Source of the DNA: Roseobacter sp. SK209-2-6
GTDB taxonomy: Bacteria > Pseudomonadota > Alphaproteobacteria > Rhodobacterales > Rhodobacteraceae
Direction of reading: 5' to 3'
Length of the DNA: 64,000 nucleotides
Assembly: GCF_000169455.1 (NCBI RefSeq)
Contig: NZ_AAYC01000001.1
Location: 582,001 to 646,000 of the forward strand
The notes beneath the pieces are model-generated. The model was not told the origin of the DNA. It saw only the letters and a list, made by a program, of their open reading frames with translations, and did not search any database. Positions 1 through 10,017 of the stretch are shown here, piece after piece. A program made the translations under genes and the position numbers. Position 1 is the first letter of the stretch. The number at the start of each line of letters is the position of its first letter.

Positions 1-227
1 GTAAAGCGCATCACTTGACTGATTTCCGCCAGGGGTTGGCGAAAGGTAAAAAGGGTTTGGCCGACATATTGCACACAGATTGCTGAGGTGAAGGCGATGC
101 CATTGGCCGACAGCTCCCCCAATCCCCACATTTGCAAGAGTGCAAAGGTGGTTACATAGTAAAAGGCCACCCCTCCGCCAACCAAGGCAAAGCGCATAAG
201 TCGCCCAATCTCACCAGGAGAGGTCAT
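1..227 (-). CDS. GtrA-like family membrane protein (partial, C-terminus outside window)
   Basis: The reading frame opens at an ATG on the minus strand at 227 and runs off the left edge without a stop, giving about 75 residues. The visible part starts MTSPGEIGRLMRFALVGGG and continues with two hydrophobic stretches (about residues 10-30 and 38-55), the pattern of GtrA/DPMS-like small membrane proteins thought to help flip or present polyprenyl-phosphate sugars. Its start codon overlaps the stop of the upstream glycosyltransferase (ATGA), so the two are almost certainly co-translated. GtrA and GtrB-type glycosyltransferases are commonly paired in lipid-linked sugar transfer. The family call is fairly secure; the target glycan is unknown. 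Confidence 0.75.
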   Translation of the reverse strand, partial: MTSPGEIGRLMRFALVGGGVAFYYVTTFALLQMWGLGELSANGIAFTSAICVQYVGQTLFTFRQPLAEISQVMRF

Positions 228-1222
228 GCGCGTCTCCGGCTGGTTGCCGGGCGTAGATCCCGCAGTTTGTGCGGATCAGCCTCTGGCGGCGGGCTCACGA
301 CCCCCGGCAGAGTTTCCTGTGACAGAAAGTAAAGCGGCCGCTGTTTCGCTTCCATGTATAGCCTGCCAATATACTCCCCCATGATGCCTAGCGTCAGCAG
401 CTGCACGCCCGAGAAGAACGACATTGCCAGTACCACCGAGGCCCAACCGGGGGCGGTGCTAAACATGATCAAGGAGCCAAATACATAGATCGCCATCAAG
501 GCGGTTACCGCGAGGCTCAGGAAGGAGAGACGTGTCGCAATCTTGAGGGGCTTTGTTGAAAACCCGGTCAGTGCATCCGTCGCAAACCGTAGCATCGCGC
601 GCAGGGGATACTTGGTTTCGCCTGCGATACGGGGATCTCGATTATACTCAATCGCGACCTGGCGATATCCAGCCCAGGCAAACATCCCACGGATGAAGCG
701 GCTGCGTTCCGGCATGGCCAGAACCGCATCCAGGGCTTGACGGCTCACGAGTCGGAAATCACCGGTATCTTTTGGGATCGGAACATCCGACATAGCGTTC
801 AAAAAGCGATAGAACCCCCAGGCTGACACCTTCTTGAACAGGGTCTCACCATCCCGCTTGGCCCGGCGGCCATAAACCACGTCAAAATTCTGATCCATGA
901 TCTTCATCATGTCAGGCAGGAGTTCCGGCGGGTCCTGTAGATCCGCGTCCAGCATAAAGATCCGTTCACCTTTGGCGGCCTCCAGCCCTGCGGTCAGGGC
1001 AACTTGGTGACCGCGATTGGCGGATAGTCTGAGGCCCCGAACCATGGGGTTCAAGGTATGCGCGTCTTCAATTGCTTCCCATGTTGAATCAGAAGAGCCA
1101 TCATCGACAAGAATGATCTCGGCAGAGTTTTTCCAAGGCTCGACCGCTGCAGTGAGACGCTCGACCATCAATGGAATGGCCTCTTCTTCGTTATAGCAAG
1201 GTATGACTACCGATAGTTGCAT
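224..1222 (-). CDS. Family 2 glycosyltransferase, GtrB/dolichyl-phosphate-sugar synthase type
   Basis: A 332-residue GT2 enzyme. The N-terminus MQLSVVIPCYNEEEAIP is the typical nucleotide-sugar fold start, followed by VDDGSSDST and the metal-binding stretch DADLQDPPELL near residues 92-102. Two hydrophobic segments near residues 230-290 are the C-terminal membrane anchors of the DPM1/GtrB/ArnC group. It probably moves a sugar from a nucleotide donor onto undecaprenyl phosphate at the inner face of the inner membrane. The downstream gene (overlap ATGA) is GtrA-like, supporting a flippase-type pair. Substrate and acceptor cannot be told from the sequence. Confidence 0.88.
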   Translation of the reverse strand: MQLSVVIPCYNEEEAIPLMVERLTAAVEPWKNSAEIILVDDGSSDSTWEAIEDAHTLNPMVRGLRLSANRGHQVALTAGLEAAKGERIFMLDADLQDPPELLPDMMKIMDQNFDVVYGRRAKRDGETLFKKVSAWGFYRFLNAMSDVPIPKDTGDFRLVSRQALDAVLAMPERSRFIRGMFAWAGYRQVAIEYNRDPRIAGETKYPLRAMLRFATDALTGFSTKPLKIATRLSFLSLAVTALMAIYVFGSLIMFSTAPGWASVVLAMSFFSGVQLLTLGIMGEYIGRLYMEAKQRPLYFLSQETLPGVVSPPPEADPHKLRDLRPATSRRRA

Positions 1223-1350
1223 TTGGTCGCCTGTCTTTCAAAACTCTGATCAATCTCTGGCCGCTCTTTCGCCGAGCTTGACCTGCAGTTGACCCTTTGA
1301 TTTCGGCGATTCTTGGGCGAGGATGTGGTTTCTTAACACCTTTTAACCTT

Positions 1351-1378
1351 TCTCGACGGCTTTCCTAGATAGTCGAGA
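1351..1378. other. Short inverted repeat between chemoreceptor and glycosyltransferase
   Basis: The arms TCTCGAC (1351-1357) and GTCGAGA (1372-1378) are perfect 7-bp complements with a 14-nt loop. The element lies in the 256-bp gap downstream of the chemoreceptor stop and upstream of the glycosyltransferase start. It could be a weak terminator or an operator; no clear U-run follows on the minus strand. Nothing else stands out in this gap. Confidence 0.3.
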
Positions 1379-1478
1379 GCCAAGGGAGGGGAGGTGTTTA
1401 TGGCTTTGTTTCAGTGTGTTATAACTCAGAAGGCGGTCGCGATCTTAGGGGGGCCGCAACTGCGCCCTCAGATATAGT

Positions 1479-3722
1479 TCAGGAGGCTTTTTGCACGTTT
1501 AAGGCCGGACCACCGGACCAATTGGCCCCCGTTTTGAAATGAGAAACCAGCCGAGACAGGGTTTCTGCATCGTTGTTCAGCATTTTGCTGGCGGCTGTGG
1601 TCTCTTCCACCATTGCGGCATTCCGCTGCGTGACACTGTCCAAATGGGTAACACCGGTGTTGATTTCATTCAGGCCATTGGATTGCTCGGCTGCACTCTC
1701 CGCAATGTTGGAAACCATCTGCGAAATCTCTCCGATCCGGTTCACGATTTTCTCCAATGCATGCCCGGTGTCGCCGACCAGGGTCACTCCACTGGCTACC
1801 TGTCGCGAGGAATCTCCAATGAGGGTCTTGATCTCTAACGCTGCATCCGAAGAACGTTGGGCTAGGGCACGGACCTCTGAGGCAACAACTGCAAACCCCT
1901 TGCCGGTCTCCCCCGCTCTTGCGGCTTCGACGCCGGCGTTCAGCGCCAACAAATTGGTCTGGAACGCAATGTCGTCAATCACACCAATGATATGGTTGAT
2001 TTGGTCTGATGACTCTTCGATGCCAGTCATGGCCTCAACCGCACGTTTGACAATCGCTCCGCTGTCTTCGGCCTCCGATTTTGCCTCAAGCATTGTTTCT
2101 TCAACTCCGCGCGCCGTTGTCGCCGTTGATTGTACGCTGCTGGTGAGCTCATCCATAGCCGCCGCAGTCTCTTCCAAGGTTGCTGCTTGGCTGCTGGTCC
2201 GTTCAGACAAGTCTTCCGAGCCGCGGTTGATCGCTTCACTTCCGCGCGAGATGCTCTCTGCGGTGCCAACCACGTCTAGAACCGTCTTTCTAAGGGTTTC
2301 CTGAGTTTGGTTGAAATGCTTGCGCAGAATGTCATGGTCGCCGGGAAAGGTCACTGTCAGTGGGCGCGAGAAATCACCATCTGCCAGGTCTTTTAGGCCG
2401 CGGCTCAGATGCGTGACCACAAGTTCTTGCTCTTGCTGGGATTCCTCACGCCTTTCATTGGCCTCTCGCGCGCGCAGCAGATCGGATTTCATACGCAATA
2501 GAGTCTGCGCGATCAGGCCAATCTCATCGCCACGCTCTGCGGCTTCGACTTTTACATCATATCGGCCAGAGGCGATGGATTCCATTCGAAGACAGATCTG
2601 TTCAATCGGACGGGTGAGTGTCCCCGCAAAGATCCAGCCCACAACAGAGAAGAGAACCGCCGCGCCCAAGCCGATAAAGGCCATGATCTTCTGTTGCTTT
2701 TCTGCGGGTGCCAGAATTTCTTCTCTGGAGATTTCCGCGACGACTGCCCAGCGGAAGATGCCGAACTTGACGGAGGAGGACGCGGCAACGACCGGGGTGC
2801 CTTCCATATCTTCGGTTTCGACAAAATGTCCACCATCACTAACGAAGGCCGCTTCGATCTGAGGCAGGGATGGCATTTGTTGCAGGACTTCCTGTTTGCC
2901 TCCTACGCGCGATGCGGTGCGCGCCTTGCGATCAGAGCCCACGAGGTAAACATTGAGCGATTCAAAGGCTGAGTTCTCTGTATTGATGATGCTGGAGATA
3001 TGATCGAGTGGAAACTGAAGCGCCAGGATGCCAACAATCTCTCCTTTGGCATTGGGTACCGGGGTAGCTGCAAAGCCAGCGGGAGCATCGCTACTGGGTG
3101 CATATGGCGAGATTTCCGAGTATAGGACACTTCCGGAGGCCTCTTGCAGAGCCGACCTGAAGGCCTCGCCGAGGCCAGAGTCCGCATAGGTTCCATCTTG
3201 CAGATTTGTTCCATAGTCGAGCTCTTTGAAGACACTATAGATGATGTTGCCTTGTAGATCGATGAGGAAGGCGTCGTAGTAGCCGAGATTATCAATGACC
3301 GAGATAAAGCCAGGGTGGAATTCCGCATGAGCACTATTATAGGCATTGTCCCCGGGTGCGCGCATTAATAGGTGCTTTTCACCGATGGCTTCGGGATTGT
3401 CCTCAATATAGTTTCTGCGCAGCGTAGCCCCAACATCTCCCGGAGTTTCGGCCCAAGCCTGTTCGAACTTTTTGATTGCATCAGACGTGGAGGCCATCGC
3501 CGCCAAAGTAACAATGCTTGCGTTGACCCCTTCGAGATACCGTTTCAGCGCATGGCTTCGTTCGCTCGTGATCGCATCGAGGAAGACCTCAGTCTCTTCT
3601 TCGACGCTATTTCTGTAATAGAGCGTGCTAACAGCCGTCATGAGTAGGGCCAGAACAATAGCCGTGCCAACAACAAGCAAAGGCAGCTTTTGCGCCAATT
3701 TCATGGATCCGATGACTTTCAC
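1479..3722 (-). CDS. Methyl-accepting chemotaxis protein (membrane receptor with HAMP and signalling domains)
   Basis: A 747-residue receptor if translation starts at GTG 3722, which has a clear GAGGA ribosome site 7 nt upstream; the frame is open to 4016 but that extra part does not look like protein. Order of parts: TM helix (about residues 12-35), a roughly 300-residue periplasmic Cache-like ligand domain, second TM ([18 protein letters not shown]), HAMP, a linker with a second HAMP-like stretch, then the MCP signalling coiled coil. The hairpin tip [20 protein letters not shown] binds CheA/CheW in this family; the usual NAAVEAA is NAGVEAA here. No che genes are adjacent, so the receptor is an orphan in the window. 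The ligand is unknown. Confidence 0.9.
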   Translation of the reverse strand: MKVIGSMKLAQKLPLLVVGTAIVLALLMTAVSTLYYRNSVEEETEVFLDAITSERSHALKRYLEGVNASIVTLAAMASTSDAIKKFEQAWAETPGDVGATLRRNYIEDNPEAIGEKHLLMRAPGDNAYNSAHAEFHPGFISVIDNLGYYDAFLIDLQGNIIYSVFKELDYGTNLQDGTYADSGLGEAFRSALQEASGSVLYSEISPYAPSSDAPAGFAATPVPNAKGEIVGILALQFPLDHISSIINTENSAFESLNVYLVGSDRKARTASRVGGKQEVLQQMPSLPQIEAAFVSDGGHFVETEDMEGTPVVAASSSVKFGIFRWAVVAEISREEILAPAEKQQKIMAFIGLGAAVLFSVVGWIFAGTLTRPIEQICLRMESIASGRYDVKVEAAERGDEIGLIAQTLLRMKSDLLRAREANERREESQQEQELVVTHLSRGLKDLADGDFSRPLTVTFPGDHDILRKHFNQTQETLRKTVLDVVGTAESISRGSEAINRGSEDLSERTSSQAATLEETAAAMDELTSSVQSTATTARGVEETMLEAKSEAEDSGAIVKRAVEAMTGIEESSDQINHIIGVIDDIAFQTNLLALNAGVEAARAGETGKGFAVVASEVRALAQRSSDAALEIKTLIGDSSRQVASGVTLVGDTGHALEKIVNRIGEISQMVSNIAESAAEQSNGLNEINTGVTHLDSVTQRNAAMVEETTAASKMLNNDAETLSRLVSHFKTGANWSGGPALNVQKAS

Positions 3723-4395
3723 GTTGTGTTCCTCAGCGTTCGCAATCTGGTTTAGGTCAAGTGAGCTAGGCCCCGTGCATGGACCCTTGATGATGGATTT
3801 CAACTTTTGAAAGATTTCTCTTGCCTTAACTCGCGCTCTTCTTTGCGATGATTTTTCGAAAGCTAGGTACAGCTGCTGATTGCATTGGAGCTGCGGCCGA
3901 GTAAGCAGAGCGCTTTTTTGCGCGAGATGAGAGCTGTTTAGAAAGATGAAGAAGACCTTGCCCGCTGTTGCGATCGAAATGGGGCAGATAGGGGCAAGGA
4001 CCGCCTGTTCTGGCAAAAGAGCCTTAGATCAGGGTGAGGTGAGGGGGAGGAACAACGAGAATTGTGACTGATTCTGGTCACAATTGCGGGAGAATGCGAT
4101 GAGCTTCGGCCTCAAACTCATGAAAATTTCCTTTCAATGCGCCTTCCAGCCATCCTCAGGCCTCAAAAAATACACGAATTTACAGGTGTTTGAAAAAAAA
4201 TGTCGGAATAACCTTAAGGATTTGTGGCCTTTCCCCCCGTTTTTAGAGCATTCTTGGGTATCAATAACCGGGGGGTTAGTGGATTGTTAACTACGTCACA
4301 TTCTGTTCATCATTTCGTCAATCAAGAGCAAGATTGGGCCCCATTCCAGCCGCACGCCTGAACAACGATGCAAGCGTGGGAAATTGGAGTGGAAG
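3723..4395. other. 673-bp intergenic region with two inverted repeats
   Basis: This region lies between the divergent chemoreceptor (minus) and protease (plus). I see no convincing gene. It holds a perfect 9-bp inverted repeat (AATTGTGAC at 4060-4068, GTCACAATT at 4077-4085) and a longer-loop G/C repeat (CCCCCCG at 4233-4239, CGGGGGG at 4269-4275). The stretch around 4170-4230 is AT-rich and could hold promoters, but no clean -35/-10 pair was identified. Confidence 0.4.
4060..4085. repeat. Perfect 9-bp inverted repeat, operator- or hairpin-like
   Basis: The arms AATTGTGAC and GTCACAATT flank an 8-nt spacer. The inner halves resemble CRP/FNR half sites (TGTGA and TCACA), but the distance between them is 10 rather than 6, so a standard CRP site is not supported. 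It lies about 340 bp upstream of the chemoreceptor start and about 310 bp upstream of the protease start. Confidence 0.45.
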
Positions 4396-5109
4396 ATGAA
4401 ACGACTACTTGCTGCAGCCGCGGCATGTCTGTTGACAGGCATGCCCGGTGGCGCAAGGGCGGAAGAGCCGCGTTCAAATGTTCGGTCGCTACCTGGGTGG
4501 GAAGCGGTTGGACGTTTGAATATCTCCGGACGCAATATGTGTACGGGATCCTTGATTGCGCCAAATCTTGTTTTGACCGCGGCCCATTGCCTGTTTGATC
4601 CGGCATCCGGACGTGCGGTTGATCCGACGACAATAAAATTCGAAGCGGGCCTGGTGGGGCGCCGCGCTAAGGCTGCACGCCAGGTTTCCAAGGCGGTTGT
4701 GCACCCAGGGTATGAGTTCCGACGATCCGGAAACTCGCAACTTGGCAGCGACATCGCGGTGCTGAAACTGGCAAGACCGATCAGTTCCAGCCAAATCCAA
4801 CCGCTGGCGATGGCATGGAATGCGGCGCGAGGGGATAGCGTGGGTGTGCTGTCCTACAATTACAACCATGCCACACGTCCGAACTTGGAGCGTAGCTGTC
4901 AGGTTCTGGCCAAGCAAAGAACGACATTGGTTACGTCTTGTCGAGTCGACTACGGTGCTTCCGGTGCGCCAATTCTGGAAGTTGTACCGGGTCGCGTGCC
5001 TAGATTGGTTTCGGTGATTTCGTCGAAAGCAGCCATGGGGAACAGGCGTGTTTCGATTGGAACCGCTTTGGATTCCTCGCTGTGGCGGCTGATGCAAATC
5101 GCCGGGTGA
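4396..5109 (+). CDS. Secreted trypsin-like serine protease
   Basis: A 237-residue peptidase of the chymotrypsin (S1) fold. The start at ATG 4396 is preferred over an in-frame TTG at 4384 because it begins a proper signal peptide (MKRLLAAAAACLLTG, cleavage near GARA-EE) and has GGAG 6 nt upstream. All three catalytic parts are visible: His in VLTAAHC (about residue 60), Asp in SDIAVLKL, and Ser in YGASGAPIL. The Ser motif is GASGAP rather than the textbook GDSGGP, which is common in bacterial secreted members. The protein is probably periplasmic or exported. It is monocistronic, with a strong hairpin terminator after the stop. No substrate can be assigned. Confidence 0.85.
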   Translation: MKRLLAAAAACLLTGMPGGARAEEPRSNVRSLPGWEAVGRLNISGRNMCTGSLIAPNLVLTAAHCLFDPASGRAVDPTTIKFEAGLVGRRAKAARQVSKAVVHPGYEFRRSGNSQLGSDIAVLKLARPISSSQIQPLAMAWNAARGDSVGVLSYNYNHATRPNLERSCQVLAKQRTTLVTSCRVDYGASGAPILEVVPGRVPRLVSVISSKAAMGNRRVSIGTALDSSLWRLMQIAG

Positions 5110-5154
5110 GAAAACGTAGAATTGGCAACGCCCACTCCTGTCGGCGTTTTCCCG

Positions 5155-5186
5155 ACCGTCCCTTGCTAGAATGGCAGGGACGGTTT
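5155..5186 (+). terminator. Rho-independent terminator of the protease gene
   Basis: The 8-bp arms ACCGTCCC (5155-5162) and GGGACGGT (5177-5184) are extended inward by TGC/GCA after a one-base bulge, and a short T-rich run follows. It lies 45 bp after the protease stop and just before the end of the convergent HlyD-like gene, so it may serve both strands. Confidence 0.7.
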
Positions 5187-5204
5187 CTATAGTTAAATCC
5201 AGCC

Positions 5205-6380
5205 TCATGGTTCCCGGAAGGCCTCGCGGGATTTGTAGAGCGGTTTCAGCAGATAATTCAGAACGGTTTTGGAGCCGGTTTGCAATTCGGCTGTTGCGCG
5301 CATCCCTGGGCGCACTTCGATATTTTGCTGGCGTTCGGTAAGGCTACCGCGATCAACGCGAACGGTTACTTTGTAATAGGGTTCGGCGCGGGGGTTGCGC
5401 TCATCTTCAAAAGTATCTGCAGAGACAAAGTCTACCTTACCCATCAAAGAGCCATAGATGGTGTAATCATAGGCCGAGAGTTTGATCGTGGCATCCTGCC
5501 CGCGTTGTACGCTGGCAATATCCTTGGGGTTGACCCGCGCTTCCACAAAGAGCTCTTCGCCCATGGGAATGATCTCAAAGATCTCTTCACCGGGGCGAAT
5601 GACGCCACCAATAGTGGTGACCGCTAGGCTATTGACGATGCCGGACATGGGGGAGGTGATCACGGTACGATGCAACTGGTCCAGCGCAAGATGCTGATCC
5701 TGACGCAAAGAAGCCAGTTCCCGCAGCGTCTCCGAATACTCCTCGGCCAGTTCAAGTTCGGTCTGGGTTCCGATTTCGTTATATTTGGCCTGCGCGTCTG
5801 TAGCAGCCTTCTGAGCGCGGTTCACCTCTATCAGTGCAACAATGTTCTGTTTGTAGAGGCTTTGCATATTCGCCAGCTCATCATTCAGCTGGTCCAGAAT
5901 TTTCCGGGCGCTGTCACGACGGCTGGTGAAATCACTTTGGCGGGCAGAAAGCAGCGCGCGTTCTGAGGCCAGGATTTCAGAGGAGCGAGCGGCCAGTTCT
6001 GGGGAGACCTCAAACTTGTAGGCGCCATCCATTTCGGCTTCGAGGCGGAATTGCTTGATTTCCAAAGCGTCGATCTGGTCCTGCAGCTCATCCGCAGCGG
6101 TGCGAAACTTGGTATCCTGGAGCTTTGCAAGAACTTGACCGGCTTCGACCTCGTCACCCTGGCGCACATAAAGCTCTGCCAGAATACCCCCTTCAAGGTT
6201 CTGAACGATCTGCGCCCGAGAGGAGGAAACAACTTCACCCTCGCCGCGCACGATCTCATCCACCGAAGCAAAAGCCGCCCAGCCCAGGAAGATCAGCAGG
6301 GCTGCTCCGACCAGATAGATGATGCGGCTGGCGCCACGGGCGCTTTCGGCGAGGTCGTAATGCGCGGCTGAAGCTGTCAT
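5205..6380 (-). CDS. HlyD-family periplasmic adaptor of a type I secretion system
   Basis: A 391-residue membrane fusion protein. It has a short cytoplasmic N-terminus, one TM helix (IIYLVGAALLIFLGWAAFA, about residues 20-40), a biotinyl-lipoyl-like beta segment (GEVVSSSRAQIVQNLEGG), a long coiled-coil hairpin (about residues 90-230), and the conserved C-terminal part with RPGEEIFEIIP and VRPGMRATAEL. It bridges the inner-membrane ABC exporter to the TolC-like channel. Its start overlaps the stop of the ABC transporter gene (ATGA), the last step of the operon adhesin-tolC-ABC-hlyD. This is a LapC/PrtE-type adaptor by context. Confidence 0.92.
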   Translation of the reverse strand: MTASAAHYDLAESARGASRIIYLVGAALLIFLGWAAFASVDEIVRGEGEVVSSSRAQIVQNLEGGILAELYVRQGDEVEAGQVLAKLQDTKFRTAADELQDQIDALEIKQFRLEAEMDGAYKFEVSPELAARSSEILASERALLSARQSDFTSRRDSARKILDQLNDELANMQSLYKQNIVALIEVNRAQKAATDAQAKYNEIGTQTELELAEEYSETLRELASLRQDQHLALDQLHRTVITSPMSGIVNSLAVTTIGGVIRPGEEIFEIIPMGEELFVEARVNPKDIASVQRGQDATIKLSAYDYTIYGSLMGKVDFVSADTFEDERNPRAEPYYKVTVRVDRGSLTERQQNIEVRPGMRATAELQTGSKTVLNYLLKPLYKSREAFREP

Positions 6381-8716
6381 TCGCCTTCTCCTGCTGCAAG
6401 ATGGGCCAGGACTTTGTCGCGTGGGCCATCAACAACCATGCGACCATCCTGGAGGATCAGGGTCCGGTTGGTCAGCGACAGGATAGGCATCCTATGGGTG
6501 GCAATAACCGCTGTGCGGCCTTGCAGCCAGGTTTCCAAGCGGCTCACCAGTGTGCGTTCCAGCGTCTGATCCAGTGCTGCCGTGGGCTCATCCAGAAGCA
6601 CCACCGAGGGGTTCTGGAGCCAGAGCCGGGCCCAGCCAATGGATTGACGCTGGCCGATGGACAAGCCGCCGCCGCCGTCGCCAATGTCCAGATCCAGCCC
6701 TTTGTGATGGCCACGCACATAGGCGCCAAGACCGGCAAAATCCAACGCGGACATCAGGCGGCCGTCATCACGCTCCAACTGGTTCAGGTTAAGGTTATCG
6801 CGCAGGGAGCCAGCAAAAAGGCGCACATCCTGGCTGAGGTAACCGATATTGCGGCGCAGATCTCGAGGGTCGATCTGGCTCATATCAGTGCCATCGACCA
6901 TGATGCGACCGCTGTCCGGTGCATAGAGACCAGAGAGGAGTTTGAGCAGTGTGGACTTGCCCGAGCCATTGACGCCCAGCACCGCAACCCGCTGGCCGGG
7001 TGTCACAGCGACACCTGGGACGTCCAGCGTTGGTGCCGCATCATCTTCATAGCGAAAGACCACTTCGCGCAGTTCAAAGCGACCCTGCAGCTGCTCACGG
7101 CGCAGATAGCTGCGCTCGGCTTCCATCTCCTGTGGGGATTTGGCGATGGCCTCTAGCCCTTCCAGGGCGCCCTTCACGTTGCTCCAGCGCGCCAGCGTGG
7201 CGGCAAATTGGGTGAGCGGGGCCAGTGTCCGGCTGGTCAGAATACCTGTGGCGATGATGGTGCCGACGGTGAAGTCACCGGCAAAGACCATTAGCGTGCC
7301 CAGGACAACTGCGGTGATATAGGTTGCCTGCTGTACCCCCTGGGACCAGAAGGTCAGGGCGCTGGAAAGACGGCGTTGCTCTGTCGAGGAATGGGAGGAG
7401 AGCGTATTCAGCTCATCCCACATCCGCATGACCCGATCTTCGCCGCGCTGTGTCTTCACTGTGTCCAGCTCGGTGATCACCTCATGCAAAAGACGACCAG
7501 CCTTCGCATTGGCGCCCTGGGTTTGACGCGTCAGTGCGATCATCTTGCGTTGCAGGAAATAGGCAGGCAGCAGCATCAATATACCGCCAACGACAATGAC
7601 CCAAACGATCGGACCCGCGATCGAAGCGACCAGCAGCAAGAAGACCGCAATGAAGGGAATGTCCGCTAGGGTGGAGATGGTGGAGGAAGTAAAGAACTCC
7701 CGCACAGCGCCGAAATCCCGCATGGCCGCAAAGAGGCCGGAGGGGGGCAGGGGCTTCTTGTCCGAGCGCATACCGATGAGGCGACGCATCAGATTGTGTT
7801 GGACTGAGAGCTCGATCTGACGTCCGGCGGCATCGGTCAGGCGCGCACGCGCCACCTTTAGCAACACCTCCAGCATGATTGCGAGAAAGGCGCCAACGGC
7901 CAAGACCCAGAGTGTGGCGTGGGATTGGTGGGGAACTACTCGATCATAGACCTGGAGCGAAAAGAGAGCCACGGAAACGGCAAGAATATTGGCCACGAGC
8001 GAGCCCAGCATGATCTCGCCCACCTGACGGCGGTACTTTGGGAACTCGCCCCAAAACCAGTGATCGCTGTCGATTTGTGGCGTGTGCCGCGCCGCCATCT
8101 GCTTTAGCGAAGGGCGCGCGGTGATCAATTCGCCGGCATAAAAGGGCTGAAACTCTGCCAGGGGCACCTCTGCCCGATTTCCTGGGCAAGTGGTATCATA
8201 GACCATGATCCGGTCCACGTCCTGCCCCAGAACCAGAACGCATTGGCCGCCTTTCATCAGTGCCAGTGCAGGCCAGTCGCTGGCGGAAAACTCTGCCTGC
8301 TTTTGCAGTTTCACCTGCAAACCTGTGGAGGAGAGCGCCTGTGCAAGGCTGTTGGGGGAGGTGTCGCCAGGATTGTTGTTCCACATATAGGTGGCAATAT
8401 CGCCACTCTGGGTGTCTGTACCTTTAAGCGAGGCAAGGGTTGAGATGAGCGTGGCACGATGCTGAATGCGTGCCGAAGCGCCCTCAATCAGAGAGCCAAC
8501 CTCTCGTCCTTCGCCTTCGATCTGGACGGCTTTGGAGGGGGCATCGATGATTTGCGCGCTCGAAGTGGGCGTGGTGATCTCAGACGCACTGTTGCTGCTC
8601 AGGGTCCTATCCGTCGCGGGGGCGGGTGTAGGAACCGCGCGCAGACTTGGACGAGCGGTCTTCTTCTTGGCAAGCGGGCGGCTTCCGGGGGGGCGGCTGG
8701 CGGTTGTGTCGGTCAA
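6377..8716 (-). CDS. Type I secretion ABC transporter with degenerate C39-like domain (LapB-type)
   Basis: A 779-residue fused permease/ATPase. A Pro/Ala/Thr-rich tail (about 1-80) is followed by a C39-peptidase-like domain (about 90-210) with no catalytic Cys at its start (RATLISTLASLKG). This is the degenerate docking form seen in exporters of large RTX or Bap-type adhesins. Then come six TM helices (about 240-510) and a nucleotide-binding domain with Walker A GVNGSGKST, the signature stretch LSIGQRQ and Walker B VVLLDEPTAALD. It powers one-step export of the neighbouring adhesin. It overlaps both neighbours by 4 bp, so expression is coupled. The N-terminal tail is longer than usual. Confidence 0.92.
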   Translation of the reverse strand: MTDTTASRPPGSRPLAKKKTARPSLRAVPTPAPATDRTLSSNSASEITTPTSSAQIIDAPSKAVQIEGEGREVGSLIEGASARIQHRATLISTLASLKGTDTQSGDIATYMWNNNPGDTSPNSLAQALSSTGLQVKLQKQAEFSASDWPALALMKGGQCVLVLGQDVDRIMVYDTTCPGNRAEVPLAEFQPFYAGELITARPSLKQMAARHTPQIDSDHWFWGEFPKYRRQVGEIMLGSLVANILAVSVALFSLQVYDRVVPHQSHATLWVLAVGAFLAIMLEVLLKVARARLTDAAGRQIELSVQHNLMRRLIGMRSDKKPLPPSGLFAAMRDFGAVREFFTSSTISTLADIPFIAVFLLLVASIAGPIVWVIVVGGILMLLPAYFLQRKMIALTRQTQGANAKAGRLLHEVITELDTVKTQRGEDRVMRMWDELNTLSSHSSTEQRRLSSALTFWSQGVQQATYITAVVLGTLMVFAGDFTVGTIIATGILTSRTLAPLTQFAATLARWSNVKGALEGLEAIAKSPQEMEAERSYLRREQLQGRFELREVVFRYEDDAAPTLDVPGVAVTPGQRVAVLGVNGSGKSTLLKLLSGLYAPDSGRIMVDGTDMSQIDPRDLRRNIGYLSQDVRLFAGSLRDNLNLNQLERDDGRLMSALDFAGLGAYVRGHHKGLDLDIGDGGGGLSIGQRQSIGWARLWLQNPSVVLLDEPTAALDQTLERTLVSRLETWLQGRTAVIATHRMPILSLTNRTLILQDGRMVVDGPRDKVLAHLAAGEGE

Positions 8717-10017
8717 ATCTTGTCCCCATCGGCTAGCAGCCCCATGTCGCGCGCCAACTCCAGCTGGGTCAGCACAACTTCGTATTTCGCATCAATATGA
8801 TCCTGTTTGCGGCGCACCAGTTCTTCATAGATTGAAACCACATCCATGACCGGGCGTTGTCCCGCTTCGAACTGCGCCTTGAACAATCGATAGGTCTCCT
8901 GGCTGGTCCGGGCGAGGGATGCGGTCTCTCCGACCTGGCGCTGGAAGGAGGCGAGACGCTGGATTTTGCGAGAGTAATCTCGCCTTGCGTCTTCCTCCGC
9001 TTCTCCGACCTGTCGGCGCGCGGCTTCTTTGGTAGCTTCGATAGCGCGGAGTGCCGCAGGTGTTCCAAAGCCCAGAGGTTCCGCCATGTTCAGTGTCAGG
9101 CCCGCGCCGGATCCATCGTTGGTGACGGATCCCGCGGCCGCGATCTGCGGCAAGAGGCCCGCGCGACTGATCTTGGCCTCGGCCACATTGCGATTGGCCA
9201 TGGACTGCGTTTGCACGATCGATAGGTACTGGGCCTCTTGTGGCGGGGTGCCGAGATCCAGCTTGCCAGGCTGAGAGGTAAAGTCCTGGCCCGTCATGGC
9301 GCGCAGTTCCGCGCGCGCGGTTGCGGCTGCATCCTGCGCGGTCATCCGGGCATTGCGCATGCCATTGATCTTACTGTCGACCACGTTGAGGTCGGATTGA
9401 TCCGAAAGGCCACCTTCGACCCGGCCACTGACGATGCGGCGGAATTCCTGCATCTGTTTGAGCGCGCGTGAACTGTAGGCGGCTTTCTCTTCGCCTCGCA
9501 GACCAGTGACATAGAGCCCAACAGCCGCTTCAACCCTCTCATTCATATCAATGGAGAGGTTGACGGCGGCGACTTCAACATCGGCGGCGGCAAAATCGCG
9601 TTCGGCCTTGCGTCGTCCATTGTCAAACAAAACCTGTTCGATCAACAGCCCCGCGACGAGGTCACCCAGATCGGTCAAGCTCACTGAGGGGCCGATGCTG
9701 GGAAGCCAGTTTTTTGATTTGGCCTCTGCACGCAGTTTGGCGCTGATCAGTTCCGCCTCTGCCGCTCGTGCCGAAGCCGCAACTGCGGCCTGGCCAACTT
9801 CGTCAAAAATACTGCCTTCTTCCAGAAGGGAGCGGCGGTCCATCAGCGCTGAGATAACGGGAGAGGCATTTTCGACATCTGGCTGTGAAAAATTGCTGAC
9901 CCGGCGTGTGACTCCGGTCTCGCTGCTGGAGGTGCTGTTCAGAAACGGCACGCTGTCTGTGCAGGCCGAAAGGCCGCACAGAAGTGCTATTGCGCCTATG
10001 GGTCGTGCCAAATGCAT
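8713..10017 (-). CDS. TolC-family outer-membrane channel, predicted lipoprotein
   Basis: A 434-residue outer-membrane efflux protein. The signal sequence ends in a lipobox (ALLCGLSAC, Cys near residue 19), so it is probably lipid-anchored, as several TolC/LapE-like proteins are. The rest is the repeated helical architecture of the family with long coiled-coil stretches (about 60-260 and 270-420). It would form the exit duct of the type I system. The gene starts 80 bp after the adhesin stop; the gap contains a 7-bp arm (10073-10079) complementary to the bases just before this start codon (10018-10024), which could mask its ribosome site. Confidence 0.88.
   Translation of the reverse strand: MHLARPIGAIALLCGLSACTDSVPFLNSTSSSETGVTRRVSNFSQPDVENASPVISALMDRRSLLEEGSIFDEVGQAAVAASARAAEAELISAKLRAEAKSKNWLPSIGPSVSLTDLGDLVAGLLIEQVLFDNGRRKAERDFAAADVEVAAVNLSIDMNERVEAAVGLYVTGLRGEEKAAYSSRALKQMQEFRRIVSGRVEGGLSDQSDLNVVDSKINGMRNARMTAQDAAATARAELRAMTGQDFTSQPGKLDLGTPPQEAQYLSIVQTQSMANRNVAEAKISRAGLLPQIAAAGSVTNDGSGAGLTLNMAEPLGFGTPAALRAIEATKEAARRQVGEAEEDARRDYSRKIQRLASFQRQVGETASLARTSQETYRLFKAQFEAGQRPVMDVVSIYEELVRRKQDHIDAKYEVVLTQLELARDMGLLADGDKI

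Noticed and set aside
4064-4082. CRP/FNR site upstream of the protease
   Set aside because: Half sites TGTGA and TCACA are 10 bp apart rather than 6.
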